29,019 nt of DNA. Origin: a virus. The notes beneath the pieces are model-generated. The model saw nothing but the letters and a program-made list of their open reading frames with translations, ran no database searches and had not been told where the DNA came from. Location of the stretch: positions 1 through 29,019 of the IMG/VR virus record IMGVR_UViG_3300030116_005286; one strand, written 5' to 3'. Below, in pieces: positions 9,162 through 18,027 of this stretch; position 1 is the stretch's first letter, and each line of letters starts with the position of its first letter. Both the position numbers and the translations under genes were made by a program.

Positions 9162-9293
9162 ATGGAAGTAATCCAAAGATTTTTGGATTGGCTAAGACCG
9201 GACTGGACAGAGTCCAGGATATACGGGGACCAGGACGACCCCGACGAGATTGAAGACGAAGACGAAGGAGAGGACAGTGGAAGAGATAATTGA
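9162..9293 (+). CDS. Small acidic protein in lysis block
   Basis: A 43-residue open frame starting with an ATG three bases after the previous stop. It begins with a short amphipathic part (MEVIQRFLDWLRPDW) and ends in an almost continuous Asp/Glu run (residues 25-43). It overlaps the next gene by 17 bases if that gene uses the GTG at 9277. Function unknown. The position and tight spacing in a gap-free operon are the main support. The amphipathic start plus acidic tail could fit an antiholin or regulator of lysis, but this is a guess. Confidence 0.5.
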   Translation: MEVIQRFLDWLRPDWTESRIYGDQDDPDEIEDEDEGEDSGRDN

Positions 9294-9618
9294 GAAGAAG
9301 ACGATCAAGGGGAACCCCAAGCCCTTAAAGACCCTGACGGTCAATGAGAAGATCACGGTGGCCCGTTTTTACGGACGCCTAGTGATCAGCTTCATGGCGT
9401 TTGGAATTTTCCTATACATCGTCCACATGATGTTGGTCGCCGAATCGGAGATGGCCCAGTCTAGCCGGGACCTCCTCAACATACTCATCGGTAGCTTCAT
9501 TTCGGTGATCTCAGGAATCGCCACTTTCTACTTTAACGGGGACTCAGACATCATGTCGGAGGACAAGGCCCCGAAAACTGACCCAGAACCCGAACCCAAA
9601 CCCCAGGAATCGATATGA
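9277..9618 (+). CDS. Two-span membrane protein, holin candidate
   Basis: A 113-residue protein with two hydrophobic segments: about 42-66 (LVISFMAFGIFLYIVHMMLVA) and about 76-96 (LLNILIGSFISVISGIATFYF). Between them is a short polar loop. The basic N-terminus and the Pro/Glu-rich C-terminus (DPEPEPKPQ) are predicted to be soluble. The start is chosen as GTG 9277 because GGAGAGG at 9267-9273 lies three bases upstream. An in-frame TTG at 9250 would add nine residues but has no good ribosome site. The 'LLNxLIGSFIxVxSxIxxFYF' segment is like that of small phage holins. Together with the neighbouring single-span protein it could form a holin/antiholin pair. Confidence 0.65.
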   Translation: MEEIIEKKTIKGNPKPLKTLTVNEKITVARFYGRLVISFMAFGIFLYIVHMMLVAESEMAQSSRDLLNILIGSFISVISGIATFYFNGDSDIMSEDKAPKTDPEPEPKPQESI

Positions 9619-9818
9619 TAATGGAAGCCATTAAAGTCATCCAACTAATCAAAGGGATTAAAGACCTTTGTGACTCTGACGAACAGTCCCTCGGGGCCGA
9701 CCACGTCGAGAATATGGTCAAGGGCCTCGGATCCGAGATTGAGGAATCCGTCAACTCTATGATCAATGACGACCCCTCTAATCCATTCACCGATCTTAAA
9801 TCTTTCTTGAAAGGATGA
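9615..9818 (+). CDS. Hypothetical small acidic protein
   Basis: A 67-residue protein, predicted mostly helical and acidic, with no membrane segment (VIQLIKGIKDLCDSDEQSLG, then an amphipathic helix and a C-terminal SNPFTDLKSFLKG). The ATG at 9615 overlaps the previous stop (ATGA), and a second in-frame ATG lies two codons later. The next gene starts at once after its stop. The function is unknown. It lies between the holin candidate and the endolysin, so it may belong to the lysis block, but it shows no spanin features (no lipobox, no signal). Confidence 0.6.
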   Translation: MIMEAIKVIQLIKGIKDLCDSDEQSLGADHVENMVKGLGSEIEESVNSMINDDPSNPFTDLKSFLKG

Positions 9819-10301
9819 ATGTTCCTATCCGACCATGTGACACTCAGGGAGGCGGAGAAGAGCCAGACGGCGTTGAGGATGGGGATCGAGAACAAGGCCT
9901 CAGACGTGCCGGAGGCGATCCCAAACCTGGTCGCTTTATGCCAGACGGTTATAGAACCCATAAGGACAAAATTCGGCCCGGTCTCTATTTCGAGCGGTTT
10001 CCGACATCCTGATCTATCAGAGGCCCTGAAGAGTTCATCTAAGAGCCAGCATTGTTTCGGCGAGGCGTTTGATTTCGAGTGTTTCAAGAGCCCGGGGAAC
10101 CGGGCGGTCGCCGAGTGGATCGTGTCTACTACGCTTTCCTGGGATCAATTAATTTTGGAATTTGAAGACCCCGAGGGAAAGGATTTGTTCGCCGGATGGA
10201 TCCATATTTCCAATAAACGATGCAAAAGAGATAACCGGAAACAGATCCTCCGGGCCGTGAAACAAGACGGGAAGACCGTCTATCTCCCCGGGCTGAGTTA
10301 A
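9819..10301 (+). CDS. Endolysin, M15-type (D-Ala-D-Ala carboxypeptidase-like) peptidase
   Basis: A 160-residue single-domain zinc peptidase. Motifs: 'VSISSGFRHPDL' (55-66), 'SQHCFGEAFDFE' giving the S-x-H-x-x-G-x-A-x-D pattern with His78 and Asp85, 'LILEF' with Glu114, and 'GWIHIS' with His129. These match the zinc ligands and catalytic acid of the M15A/Peptidase_M15_3 family, which cleaves peptidoglycan peptides. The length is usual for phage versions. There is no signal peptide, so release through a holin is expected, and two candidates lie just upstream. The start ATG follows the previous TGA directly, with AAAGG at 9810-9814 as ribosome site. It would lyse the host at the end of infection. 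Confidence 0.87.
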   Translation: MFLSDHVTLREAEKSQTALRMGIENKASDVPEAIPNLVALCQTVIEPIRTKFGPVSISSGFRHPDLSEALKSSSKSQHCFGEAFDFECFKSPGNRAVAEWIVSTTLSWDQLILEFEDPEGKDLFAGWIHISNKRCKRDNRKQILRAVKQDGKTVYLPGLS

Positions 10302-10302
10302 C

Positions 10303-12177
10303 ATGGCCCTGATCCCCCTGGCGATACCCCCTGGGTTTTTCCGGAATGGCACGGCGTACCAGGCAAAGAACCGTTGGCGTACCGGGAACCTGGTCCGTTT
10401 CTCTGAAGGCCGTCTTAGACCTATTGGGGGGTGGACCCGGCTATCCAATACCAGAGTTCTCAAGCCAGACGGGGCGACCCCAGACCCAGTCAGAGGTCTC
10501 CATTCCTGGCGTAGTGAGGAAGGGATCCAGTACTTGGCCGTGGGCTCAGTCAACTCTCTAAGGATTTGGGAAGGTGTCGAGGATAACGACAACGACACAC
10601 TCCCGAATATCTATAACGTCACCCCATCAGGTTTCCTGGTGACGGATAACACTTGCGACACCACAAGCGGGTCCATATCGATCACCATGGACTCGACAAG
10701 CAGTATCAGGCCAGGGATGGCGGTATCGGGGGCCGGTGTGCCTACCGGGTCCACCGTGAAGGAGATCACCAACTCGACGACTTTCACCATATCAAACTCG
10801 GCGACGGCCACGGCCTCGAATGTGACTCTGACTTTCGGCAAGCCTGATTTCCAGATATCCGGTTTAGGGTTTGGGGCGTTAAATTTTGGAGACGACTATT
10901 TTGGGACCCCTCGATTTCCTAACCCAGATGACATCTTCGCCCCGGTCTGGTCCCTGGATAATAAGGGGGACGACCTAGTCGGGGTCCACACCGGAGACGG
11001 GAAGCTGTACCGGTGGGACCAGGCCAACGGGTTAAACACGGTCGCCGTCCAGATAACAGACTCGTCGTCACAACTGACAAACCTCCGGGGGGTGATAGTC
11101 ACACCGGAGAGGCACGTCATGGTCTTAGCCCCGGCGGGTAACGTCCGGAAAATAAGGTTCGCCACCCAGGACGGCGGGTTCAGCCCCTCAGACTGGACGC
11201 CCACAACAACGAACACGGCAAGGGCGATTGAACTCCAGACGACCGGCGAGATCGTAGGGGCGAGAAAGACCAGATACGGGGTCTTGATATTCACGACGAC
11301 GGACGTCTTCCGGCTGGATTATATTGGCCCTCCCTACGTCTACTCGGCCGTGCGGATCGCCGAGGGCATCGGCCCGGCGGGTCCCAACTCGATAGCCGGA
11401 TCCGGTGACTTCCTGGGGTGGATCTCCAGGGGCCGGATGTGGTCGTACACGGGCGGGTACATCAAAGAATTACAGTGTGACGTCGCCGACTATGTCTTCA
11501 GTGATATCAACCTCGACATCGAGGGCCTGATCTACGGCGGGGATAACCCCGATTTCGGCGAGTTATGGTGGTTTTATCCTAAGTCAGGGGACGAAACACC
11601 GACAAGATATCTTGCCTACTCGTACCGTGAAAATCATTGGATTACGGGCGATCTGAAGAGATCCGCCTGGCAAGCCTCCGGGACCCTGGATAGCCCGGTC
11701 GCCTCCGGGACAGACGGCTATCTTTACAAGCATGAGCTAGGCCTCGACCCGGATATCGGCTTGACCAGGTCTGTAGGGATTACGGCCCCGTCTACAGACG
11801 ACCAAGTGTCAGCCTCAAATAGGCCTTTAGTCCGGTCAGTGAAGACCTCGGATTTTTCCGGGATCGCCGACGAACTCCACCCGGTTTTCGCAGAGACAGG
11901 GGCTATCGAGATCCAGTCCGGCCAGAACCGGATGAAGGTCCGCCAGATCATCACCGACACTGACGCCGACGAAAACGCCGTCCGCCTAAAATTTAAAACA
12001 GGCGACAACCCCGACACGGAGGGGAAGATGCGGGGCCCGTTCCCCTTAGAGTCAGACGGGTATGTTGATACCCGTATCAATGGCCGTCAAATCCAGCTTA
12101 GAGTAGAGGGGCCGTTTGACACCGACTGGCGAGTAGGTGACACCCGAGTAGAGGCGTCGCCAGGAGGGACGAGATGA
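10303..12177 (+). CDS. Tail nozzle/stabilisation-like structural protein
   Basis: A 624-residue protein, all beta in appearance. It begins 'MALIPLAIPPGFFRNGTAYQAKNRW' up to residue 25, then 'GRLRPIGGWTRLSN', a start I have met in podovirus virion proteins placed between adaptor and ejection genes. Repeated blade-like blocks follow (LHSWRSEEGIQYLAVGS, DDLVGVHTGDGKLYRWD, RHVMVLAPAGNVRKIRF, RYGVLIFTTTDVFRLDY). They suggest a beta-propeller like P22 gp10 or a tail nozzle. Residues about 108-177 are an inserted Ser/Thr-rich beta part. It follows the endolysin by one base and overlaps the next gene. Assigned as a tail-tube/nozzle component by layout; the exact family is not certain. Confidence 0.65.
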   Translation: MALIPLAIPPGFFRNGTAYQAKNRWRTGNLVRFSEGRLRPIGGWTRLSNTRVLKPDGATPDPVRGLHSWRSEEGIQYLAVGSVNSLRIWEGVEDNDNDTLPNIYNVTPSGFLVTDNTCDTTSGSISITMDSTSSIRPGMAVSGAGVPTGSTVKEITNSTTFTISNSATATASNVTLTFGKPDFQISGLGFGALNFGDDYFGTPRFPNPDDIFAPVWSLDNKGDDLVGVHTGDGKLYRWDQANGLNTVAVQITDSSSQLTNLRGVIVTPERHVMVLAPAGNVRKIRFATQDGGFSPSDWTPTTTNTARAIELQTTGEIVGARKTRYGVLIFTTTDVFRLDYIGPPYVYSAVRIAEGIGPAGPNSIAGSGDFLGWISRGRMWSYTGGYIKELQCDVADYVFSDINLDIEGLIYGGDNPDFGELWWFYPKSGDETPTRYLAYSYRENHWITGDLKRSAWQASGTLDSPVASGTDGYLYKHELGLDPDIGLTRSVGITAPSTDDQVSASNRPLVRSVKTSDFSGIADELHPVFAETGAIEIQSGQNRMKVRQIITDTDADENAVRLKFKTGDNPDTEGKMRGPFPLESDGYVDTRINGRQIQLRVEGPFDTDWRVGDTRVEASPGGTR

Positions 12178-12434
12178 GCAGTTTACCGAACCCCCCTAGT
12201 TTTTATGACCAGGAGTATTTCTTCACGATGGCGTCCACGGTCAATGAGGCGGAGAGGGTCAACCTCCGATCAGACCGGGACAACATTATCGAGCCAGGGA
12301 CGCTTATATTGAAATCTTCCGGGACGACGCCTAAATATTTCAGGCTCGACGTCTCTGACGCCGGGACTCTATCAGCAACCGAAGTGACGACCATAAACGG
12401 GATCCCCGTGACATCGGGCAACCCAGACGCCTAA
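12174..12434 (+). CDS. Hypothetical small virion protein
   Basis: An 86-residue protein starting inside the last codons of the nozzle-like gene (four-base overlap). It opens 'MSSLPNPPSFYDQEYFFTMASTVNEAERVNLR' up to about residue 32 and continues as short beta strands (LILKSSGTTPKYFRLDVSDAG). No membrane segment or known motif is present. Its size, coupling and position between nozzle and ejection-type genes suggest a minor structural protein. I do not recognise a family. Confidence 0.6.
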   Translation: MSSLPNPPSFYDQEYFFTMASTVNEAERVNLRSDRDNIIEPGTLILKSSGTTPKYFRLDVSDAGTLSATEVTTINGIPVTSGNPDA

Positions 12435-12441
12435 AGGAACC

Positions 12442-13392
12442 ATGTTTGGATTATTTGAAAGAAAAATAAGTACCCCGACAACTCAGAACCAGACCACGGC
12501 GATTGACCCGGAAATGAAAGAGTTCCGAGGTGATTTATTTGATTTTGGTCGGGATGATATCCTAAACCAGGATTTCCAGAGTTACGACGACCCCCGATTC
12601 GCCGGGTTCAACATGGACCAGAACCAGGCCATGGCGAACGTAAGAAGGGGCCAGGGATTCGGGTCCGGGTCATACCAGGGGGCCATAGACGCCTCCCAGA
12701 GGGTCGCCAACATGGCATCGCCTCAACTCCAATACCAGTCGTTCCTGAACATGGGGGACCCCTCCCAGTACATGAATCCGTACATCCAGAACGTGGTTAA
12801 CCCAGCCGTCCAGGGGGCCCGAGATGATTTGACCAGACAACTGAACCAGATCACCGCCAACGCCACTAAGCTATCACCAGCGGGGCGAAACGAAGGGGAG
12901 TTCCTGGAAAGAGGCGTGGCACGGGCTGAAGGGGCAAAGAATATAGGGGCTCTTGAGGCGAACCTTCTGAGCCAGGGATTTGACCGGGCCCAGGGAATGA
13001 TGGAACGAGACATCGCCCGAGGGGACCAGTACGGGTTCAAGCAAGCCGGTCTTGACCTCTCGACGACGGACAGGAACCTGGCAGGGGCCGGAAACGTCGC
13101 CAACATCATGGACCGATACCGAAACGCCCGGAGAGGCGACACCCGGGACCTGATGGGGATCGGGAACCAACAACAAGCCCAAAGCCAGCAAGACCTAGAC
13201 TTTGCCTTCCAGGAGTTCATGAGGGAACAGAATGACCCGATGATGAGGTTGGGGGCCGTCCAGGGCCTACTCCAATCCCCCTACGGCAAGACCTCCTCCG
13301 GGACTGTTAATGAAACTTTATATAAAGACGACCTCGCCGATCTCCTCGGAATAGGGGCAACAGCAATCAGTGGGTCCAAACTTATAGGATAA
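12442..13392 (+). CDS. Virion internal/ejection-type protein
   Basis: A 316-residue protein rich in Gln, Asn, Arg and Gly. It contains a 'YMNPYIQNVVNPAVQGARDD' stretch (around residue 112), a long helical part with many Arg/Glu (NEGEFLERGVARAEGAKNIG), and a 'DFAFQEFMREQNDPMMRLGAVQGLLQ' block near residue 252. This arrangement is frequent in the first of several internal proteins of podovirus genomes, which leave the capsid ahead of the DNA or plug the tail. The N-terminus (MFGLFERK) might be membrane-seeking. A Shine-Dalgarno AAAGGA at 12433-12438 supports the start. Exact role inferred from position. Confidence 0.6.
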   Translation: MFGLFERKISTPTTQNQTTAIDPEMKEFRGDLFDFGRDDILNQDFQSYDDPRFAGFNMDQNQAMANVRRGQGFGSGSYQGAIDASQRVANMASPQLQYQSFLNMGDPSQYMNPYIQNVVNPAVQGARDDLTRQLNQITANATKLSPAGRNEGEFLERGVARAEGAKNIGALEANLLSQGFDRAQGMMERDIARGDQYGFKQAGLDLSTTDRNLAGAGNVANIMDRYRNARRGDTRDLMGIGNQQQAQSQQDLDFAFQEFMREQNDPMMRLGAVQGLLQSPYGKTSSGTVNETLYKDDLADLLGIGATAISGSKLIG

Positions 13393-13393
13393 T

Positions 13394-15313
13394 ATGGCGG
13401 AAGAAATGACACCCAGGCAAAGGGCTTTTTATCAAGGCCTCTTTGGTCTAGGGGCAGGGATCCTAGCAAACAACGCCCCGTCCAGAGTGCCTGGTGGCGG
13501 GATGAGGGCCCTCGGGAAAGGACTCCAGTTAGGCCTCCAATCTTATAACGATGCCCTGACCATGGAGGACAAGATGAACGCCCTCCGGGAGGAACGGGCG
13601 TTGAAAGGGGAACTGGAGGAACGGATCCCGGACCTGATCACCCAGGCCCGACTTATGGGGGTCGATGAAGGGATCCTCCGGAGTGCCGAGTTGATGGCCT
13701 CCGTCAAACCTTCCAGTGTCGTCGCCACCCTGAACAATGCGATGGTCAAGGCCCAGAAAAGTCCAGAAAGCGAGGACCAGGTTCAGTACCTAGACCCGAC
13801 GATGGAGGAGTTGGCCGTGACCCCCGGCCTCCACAAGATTGAAGTAAAAAAAGACGGAACCCGTCGGTTTTTAGACCGTAACTTCCAACCCCTTCAATCT
13901 TTTGTGCCACCTGAAACAGAACCACTCCCGGCATCGAGCCCGTTCTCCACTGAGTTTGCGGGTTTCCAGGATACGGCGACCCCGGTAACAGACCCCCGTA
14001 ACCCTGAAAATATCCTGGGTTACAACATTGTCACCGAGCCCGGGAAAGTAGAGTTCCGGTCAGTCGAACAACTTAGGGACAAGACTCCCCAGCAAGAGCC
14101 TCAAGTGACGGGCCCATTTCCTGAACTAGGCCAGACCATTGAGATACCGGATTCGACCGAAATTTTAGTCCACATGGGTGGAGGGAACTATCAACGGTCC
14201 CCGAAAGAAAAAGTAAAAGAGACGAAAGAAAAAGCGGGATTCAAGTATATCGGGAAAGGCCAAGAGGGATTTCCCACGAATGCCCCAGCCGATGCCGACG
14301 AGGTAGAGTTAAGCCCGACCGGCCAAAGAACGTTTTTCAAAGGCGGTTTCCCATTGCAAGCCCCGGAGACAAAGCCGGTAGTCCAAAAATTTGAATACCT
14401 GGACAAGGCGTCATCCAAGAGTAGGTTCTCCGCCCTTCATGCCCAGATGGGTGAAAATGATGTTATCGAGGTCAACCCAGAGACCGGGAAGGCCGAGATC
14501 ATCTTTGCCCCTGGGGCCGACTCTGAGGACCTGGATTACCGTGAGATTGTAAGTGCAGACGGGAAAATGCGTCAGCAAGGTTATTACAGCAAGTCTACCG
14601 GCAAGCTGGTAACCGATCTCGGTATGACGCCCGTCAAGGTGGATAAAGGGTTGGAGACCAAGGACAAGCTGAAGTTCTTGATCGACCGCCACAAAAAGCC
14701 TTCAGACCGACTCCAGGCGATGGTCTCAAACTACGAGTCGATTTCCAAGGCGGTCGGGGCTGGCAAGCCTTTTGATGACCTGGCCTTGATCTTCTACATC
14801 GCCAAGATGCTGGACCCGACATCAGTGGTAAGGGAAGGCGAACAGATGATCATCCGGAACACCGGGGCCCTACCTGATAAATTTATTTCTTACTTCACCA
14901 GGTTGAAGGACGGTAAAGCCTTCACCAAGGACCAACGTCGTAACATCTTGGAGTTTGCTAGACGCAAGATGGATGCAGAGTTGACGACCTATAATGAGGT
15001 TGTTGACGGCATCAAGCGTGACGCAAAGCCTGAGAGGTTTGACCTCAATTACGACAATGAGGTCGTCCCGGCCCTGGGCATCATCCATGACAAAATGGAC
15101 ACCAGTAAGACCTTTAACCGGGTTATGGATACCATTGACAAACTCGAGGATCCACTTGGTGGGGATGAAGAGTTAAACGTAACCGACACCGATGGGAAAA
15201 TTAAAGGGCTGGTTTTCAGGTTAGTCGAAGAGGCGATTGATGCCCGGTCCTCGGATAAACCCAAGAAAAAAACGGTTCTATCTAATGAAGAAGGTGATTC
15301 AATTTTAGAATAA
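13394..15313 (+). CDS. Large internal virion (ejection-type) protein
   Basis: A 639-residue protein. Residues about 10-55 carry a Gly/Leu-rich helical start (FYQGLFGLGAGILANNAPSR then GALRxLGKGLQLGLQSYND-like), common in phage ejection proteins that insert in membranes. The middle (about 130-400) is Pro/Glu/Thr-rich and probably extended or repeated beta. The C-terminal part (about 400-600) is helical (SDRLQAMVSNYESISKAVGAG, QRRNILEFARRKMDAELTTYNEVVDGI). It begins one base after the previous stop, in a run of three proteins of rising size (316, 639 and 770 residues). No lytic transglycosylase motif was seen. Likely role: DNA-ejection conduit. Confidence 0.6.
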   Translation: MAEEMTPRQRAFYQGLFGLGAGILANNAPSRVPGGGMRALGKGLQLGLQSYNDALTMEDKMNALREERALKGELEERIPDLITQARLMGVDEGILRSAELMASVKPSSVVATLNNAMVKAQKSPESEDQVQYLDPTMEELAVTPGLHKIEVKKDGTRRFLDRNFQPLQSFVPPETEPLPASSPFSTEFAGFQDTATPVTDPRNPENILGYNIVTEPGKVEFRSVEQLRDKTPQQEPQVTGPFPELGQTIEIPDSTEILVHMGGGNYQRSPKEKVKETKEKAGFKYIGKGQEGFPTNAPADADEVELSPTGQRTFFKGGFPLQAPETKPVVQKFEYLDKASSKSRFSALHAQMGENDVIEVNPETGKAEIIFAPGADSEDLDYREIVSADGKMRQQGYYSKSTGKLVTDLGMTPVKVDKGLETKDKLKFLIDRHKKPSDRLQAMVSNYESISKAVGAGKPFDDLALIFYIAKMLDPTSVVREGEQMIIRNTGALPDKFISYFTRLKDGKAFTKDQRRNILEFARRKMDAELTTYNEVVDGIKRDAKPERFDLNYDNEVVPALGIIHDKMDTSKTFNRVMDTIDKLEDPLGGDEELNVTDTDGKIKGLVFRLVEEAIDARSSDKPKKKTVLSNEEGDSILE

Positions 15314-15321
15314 AAACGATA

Positions 15322-17634
15322 ATGGACAACGCCACTGTCATCCAAATGTACGCCGAGGCCCTGGACAAACTGACCAAGGCCGAGAACGATAGGAACGAGA
15401 CCTTCTCCAACAAGGATCAGATAATCCTCAGACACCTAAAAAAGAAGGGGTTTGAGGGGAACATGAAGAAGATGAAGGCGGTCCTTTCAGGCCAGAAGAA
15501 AAAGGTGAAGTCCGCCGTCAAGCAGATTGAAAAGTACGGTAATGAGGAATTTGCAGAGGACCTAAAAAAACTCCCACGGTACGCCCTCTCGACAATGAAC
15601 GAGATATTTTCCGGGCTGACCTATGAACAGTGGCCGAAAGTCAACGCCCTGTTCCAATCCATGATGACACCGGGGCTGACTTACGAGGACGCCCTTCAGG
15701 CGTTCAACCAAAAAATGCAAGTGGCGAGGGAACAGGCCCCAATCGCCTCGATCCTTTCCAATATGGCGGGGGGTGTGATCACCGGGAGTGCCGAGCTTAA
15801 ACTTCTCCAGAAGTCCGGGCTCTTGCCGGGCATCATGACCCTCAAATCAGGCCAGCCCATCCGTAACATCGGCCGGTCCTCGGTTGCGTCCGGTGTCACA
15901 ACCTACCCCGGGGCCGTCGTTGTCGCCGATGAGCTTGAACAACAAGGCACTCAAAAGGCCGACGACAAAACCTTACTAGATAAAGACGCCCTGATCATGA
16001 CCGGGGCCAGTATGGTTGGGTCCCCTGTCTTGGATGTGGGGGCCGGAACCGGAAGAAAGGCTATTGATTATGGGAAAAGAAAATTCAACGAATTAACGGG
16101 ACGGGCTACTCCACCAGGAGGCGATGGACCTCCACCGCCGACCGGGTCCATAAGCAATATGTCAGGGCCGGAAAAGTCCGCACTCTCGGACCTGGACCAG
16201 TCACTCCAGTCTGATGTGCCGGAGGGGACTGATGCGATCCGCCAGGCGATCCTCGAACGGGACAGGCGGAACCTCCCCATGACTTTTGCAGATCAACTAT
16301 TGACAGGCCCGGCGACCAGGAGGCTGGCGTCACGATCTGCTAGGACAGGCCCGGAGATGCAAGCGAAGATGAAACGATTCTTTACAGACCGAATCACTGG
16401 GCCGACAAACAACCCGCTTTACCCTGGGCGAACCTCAGAGTTCCAAGGCCCTAGCCAGGCCCAGCGTGTCACTGACGCCGTGACAGACCTCCTCGGCGAA
16501 AAGACCGGAGTCCTGACACTCAAAGACACCCGGAAGAAAAAAAGATCGATGACGGCCGGTCCTCTGTACGATAAGGCTTATTATAAATACAAGACGGTCG
16601 ATAATTTCGGGAATGAAATGACCTCGCCGAACATGGTCGAGGTGACGCCCTTGATGAGGGAATTATTCCAGAGGCCGTCCTTTCAACAAGCATTTAAAAA
16701 GGCTCAGAAGAACGCCCTCGATGACGGGTTCTTTCTCCCGGAAAACTTATTCGAGTTGGGCACGATATCGGTCCAGCAAGCCGACTATCTCCAGAGGGCC
16801 TTGAAGGGGTCTAAGGATATCGGGACCAGGACCATGACCATCGATGACGAGGAGACCCTCCGCCTGGTCAGGAACCGGAATGATTTCCTCGAACAAGTGG
16901 ACAACCAGTTGGCGGACGCCAGCCCAGACGGCCAGTCAGCCTTTTCTCTAGCCCGTCAGTTCTGGGCCGGTGACAAGGCTTACGATGACGCCTTCGATGC
17001 CGGGGTCAAGGCGATGACTGGGTCAGAGACGGCCGACGATATCCTCTTCCGCATGAACAAGATGGGCGACTCCGAGAAGGAGGCCTTCAAGCTCGGCATG
17101 GTCAACGGGATCATGAAGAAAGTCGAGGCCGTAGTCCCGACCCAGGAAGGGATCGAGGCCGTCCGTACCGGGCCTCTACAGTCGGCGAAGGTCAAAAGGA
17201 TCCTTGAGTCTCTTTTTCCCGACGGGGACCGGGTCAATGACTTTATGTTCAGGATGAAAACTGAGCAGGATATGACGGCGACCTTCAATAGGATTTTTTC
17301 CGGGTCTCAGACCGCCGAGCGTGTATTCGACGACACCCGGAAGTCCAACCTCCCGAACCTGGCAATGGACGCCCTCTCAGGGGTGGACTCCACGGTCAGG
17401 AACCGGCTGATCAACATGGGGGCCGACTCCCTGGTCGCCAACCGCCTCGGGAAGGAAAGCGACACCCTGGGGAGACGCCTCTCCACAACCGACACCGATG
17501 AGATGATGAAGACCTTGTCCGAGGTGGACGAGATCAGGAAAGTGAACCAGATGCTGATGAGGCAGGGCCTCTTGACCCAGGGCGGGATCCCTGGAGGCCT
17601 GACCGGCATCTACCCCATGAGCCTATTGGACTGA
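15322..17634 (+). CDS. Largest internal virion (ejection-type) protein
   Basis: A 770-residue protein. The N-terminal 110 residues are highly charged and helical (KKKGFEGNMKKMKAVLSGQKKKVKSAV is part of this region). Residues about 138-175 are weakly hydrophobic (SILSNMAGGVITGSAELKLL). A Gly/Pro-rich hinge lies at about 262-276 (TPPGGDGPPPPTG). The last 450 residues are long helices with Asp/Arg/Lys repeats. There is no enzyme motif that I recognise. It follows the 639-residue protein after a short gap and overlaps the first tiny basic gene by one base (TGATG). By position, size and composition it is the third ejection/internal protein. Confidence 0.6.
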   Translation: MDNATVIQMYAEALDKLTKAENDRNETFSNKDQIILRHLKKKGFEGNMKKMKAVLSGQKKKVKSAVKQIEKYGNEEFAEDLKKLPRYALSTMNEIFSGLTYEQWPKVNALFQSMMTPGLTYEDALQAFNQKMQVAREQAPIASILSNMAGGVITGSAELKLLQKSGLLPGIMTLKSGQPIRNIGRSSVASGVTTYPGAVVVADELEQQGTQKADDKTLLDKDALIMTGASMVGSPVLDVGAGTGRKAIDYGKRKFNELTGRATPPGGDGPPPPTGSISNMSGPEKSALSDLDQSLQSDVPEGTDAIRQAILERDRRNLPMTFADQLLTGPATRRLASRSARTGPEMQAKMKRFFTDRITGPTNNPLYPGRTSEFQGPSQAQRVTDAVTDLLGEKTGVLTLKDTRKKKRSMTAGPLYDKAYYKYKTVDNFGNEMTSPNMVEVTPLMRELFQRPSFQQAFKKAQKNALDDGFFLPENLFELGTISVQQADYLQRALKGSKDIGTRTMTIDDEETLRLVRNRNDFLEQVDNQLADASPDGQSAFSLARQFWAGDKAYDDAFDAGVKAMTGSETADDILFRMNKMGDSEKEAFKLGMVNGIMKKVEAVVPTQEGIEAVRTGPLQSAKVKRILESLFPDGDRVNDFMFRMKTEQDMTATFNRIFSGSQTAERVFDDTRKSNLPNLAMDALSGVDSTVRNRLINMGADSLVANRLGKESDTLGRRLSTTDTDEMMKTLSEVDEIRKVNQMLMRQGLLTQGGIPGGLTGIYPMSLLD

Positions 17635-17870
17635 TGAAAGTAAACTCTCCCAGACGGATCCGGAAAGGTGAACCCGGATACGGAAAGAAAAAGTTTGTGG
17701 TCTACGCCTCGGAAGGCGGAAAGAAAAAGACGATCCGATTCGGGGACGCCACGATGAAGATCCGAAAATCGAACCCCGGGGCCAGGAAAAGTTTCCGGGC
17801 CCGTCACGGGTGTGACAAGGGGAAACTCTCAAAACTCTCGGCCAGATACTGGTCCTGCAAAAAGTGGTGA
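17634..17870 (+). CDS. Small basic two-Cys protein, conserved phage type
   Basis: A 78-residue, very basic protein. Two parts: 'KKFVVYASEGGKKKTIRFGDATMKI' (a beta hairpin, about residues 20-44), then 'PGARKSFRARHGCDKG' and a C-terminal 'SARYWSCKKW', with Cys60 and Cys75. I recall this 'RKSFRARHxC...ARYWSCxxW' ending from many environmental phage genomes, where it also lies with other tiny basic proteins. Its role is unknown. The paired Cys and many Lys/Arg could suit a small nucleic-acid-binding fold. The start overlaps the preceding stop (TGATG). Confidence 0.75.
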   Translation: MKVNSPRRIRKGEPGYGKKKFVVYASEGGKKKTIRFGDATMKIRKSNPGARKSFRARHGCDKGKLSKLSARYWSCKKW

Positions 17871-17871
17871 T

Positions 17872-18027
17872 ATGGCGAACGTACCTACCAACAAAAAACT
17901 TTACGCCCAGGTGAAGGCCGAAGCCAAACGGAAGTACAAGGTCTGGCCCTCCGCATACGCCTCCGGCTGGCTGACCAAGACCTACAAGGCGAGAGGCGGG
18001 AAGTATAAAACTGCAAAGAGGAAGTGA
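17872..18027 (+). CDS. 51-residue basic protein, DUF5872 N-terminal-like
   Basis: An ATG one base after the previous stop opens a 51-residue frame: 'PTNKKLYAQVKAEAKRKYKV' then 'WPSAYASGWLTKTYKARGGKY'. The pattern 'LYxxVKxEAxxKY...SAYxSGxLxKxYKxRGGKY' is what I remember of the N-terminal part of DUF5872 proteins, known from giant viruses and phages. A longer in-frame start at 17812 exists but would overlap the previous gene and add unrelated residues, so it is not used. Predicted to be two helices with a strongly positive face. Function unknown. Confidence 0.7.
   Translation: MANVPTNKKLYAQVKAEAKRKYKVWPSAYASGWLTKTYKARGGKYKTAKRK

Noticed and set aside
9815-10012. Plus-strand 65-codon frame at the endolysin start
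   Set aside because: It lies inside the endolysin gene in another phase; the M15 motifs show which frame is real.
15322-17634. Lytic transglycosylase domain in the ejection-type proteins
   Set aside because: I looked for the usual E-S-x-x-x-P and G-x-x-Q-x-x-P type motifs in all three and found none.
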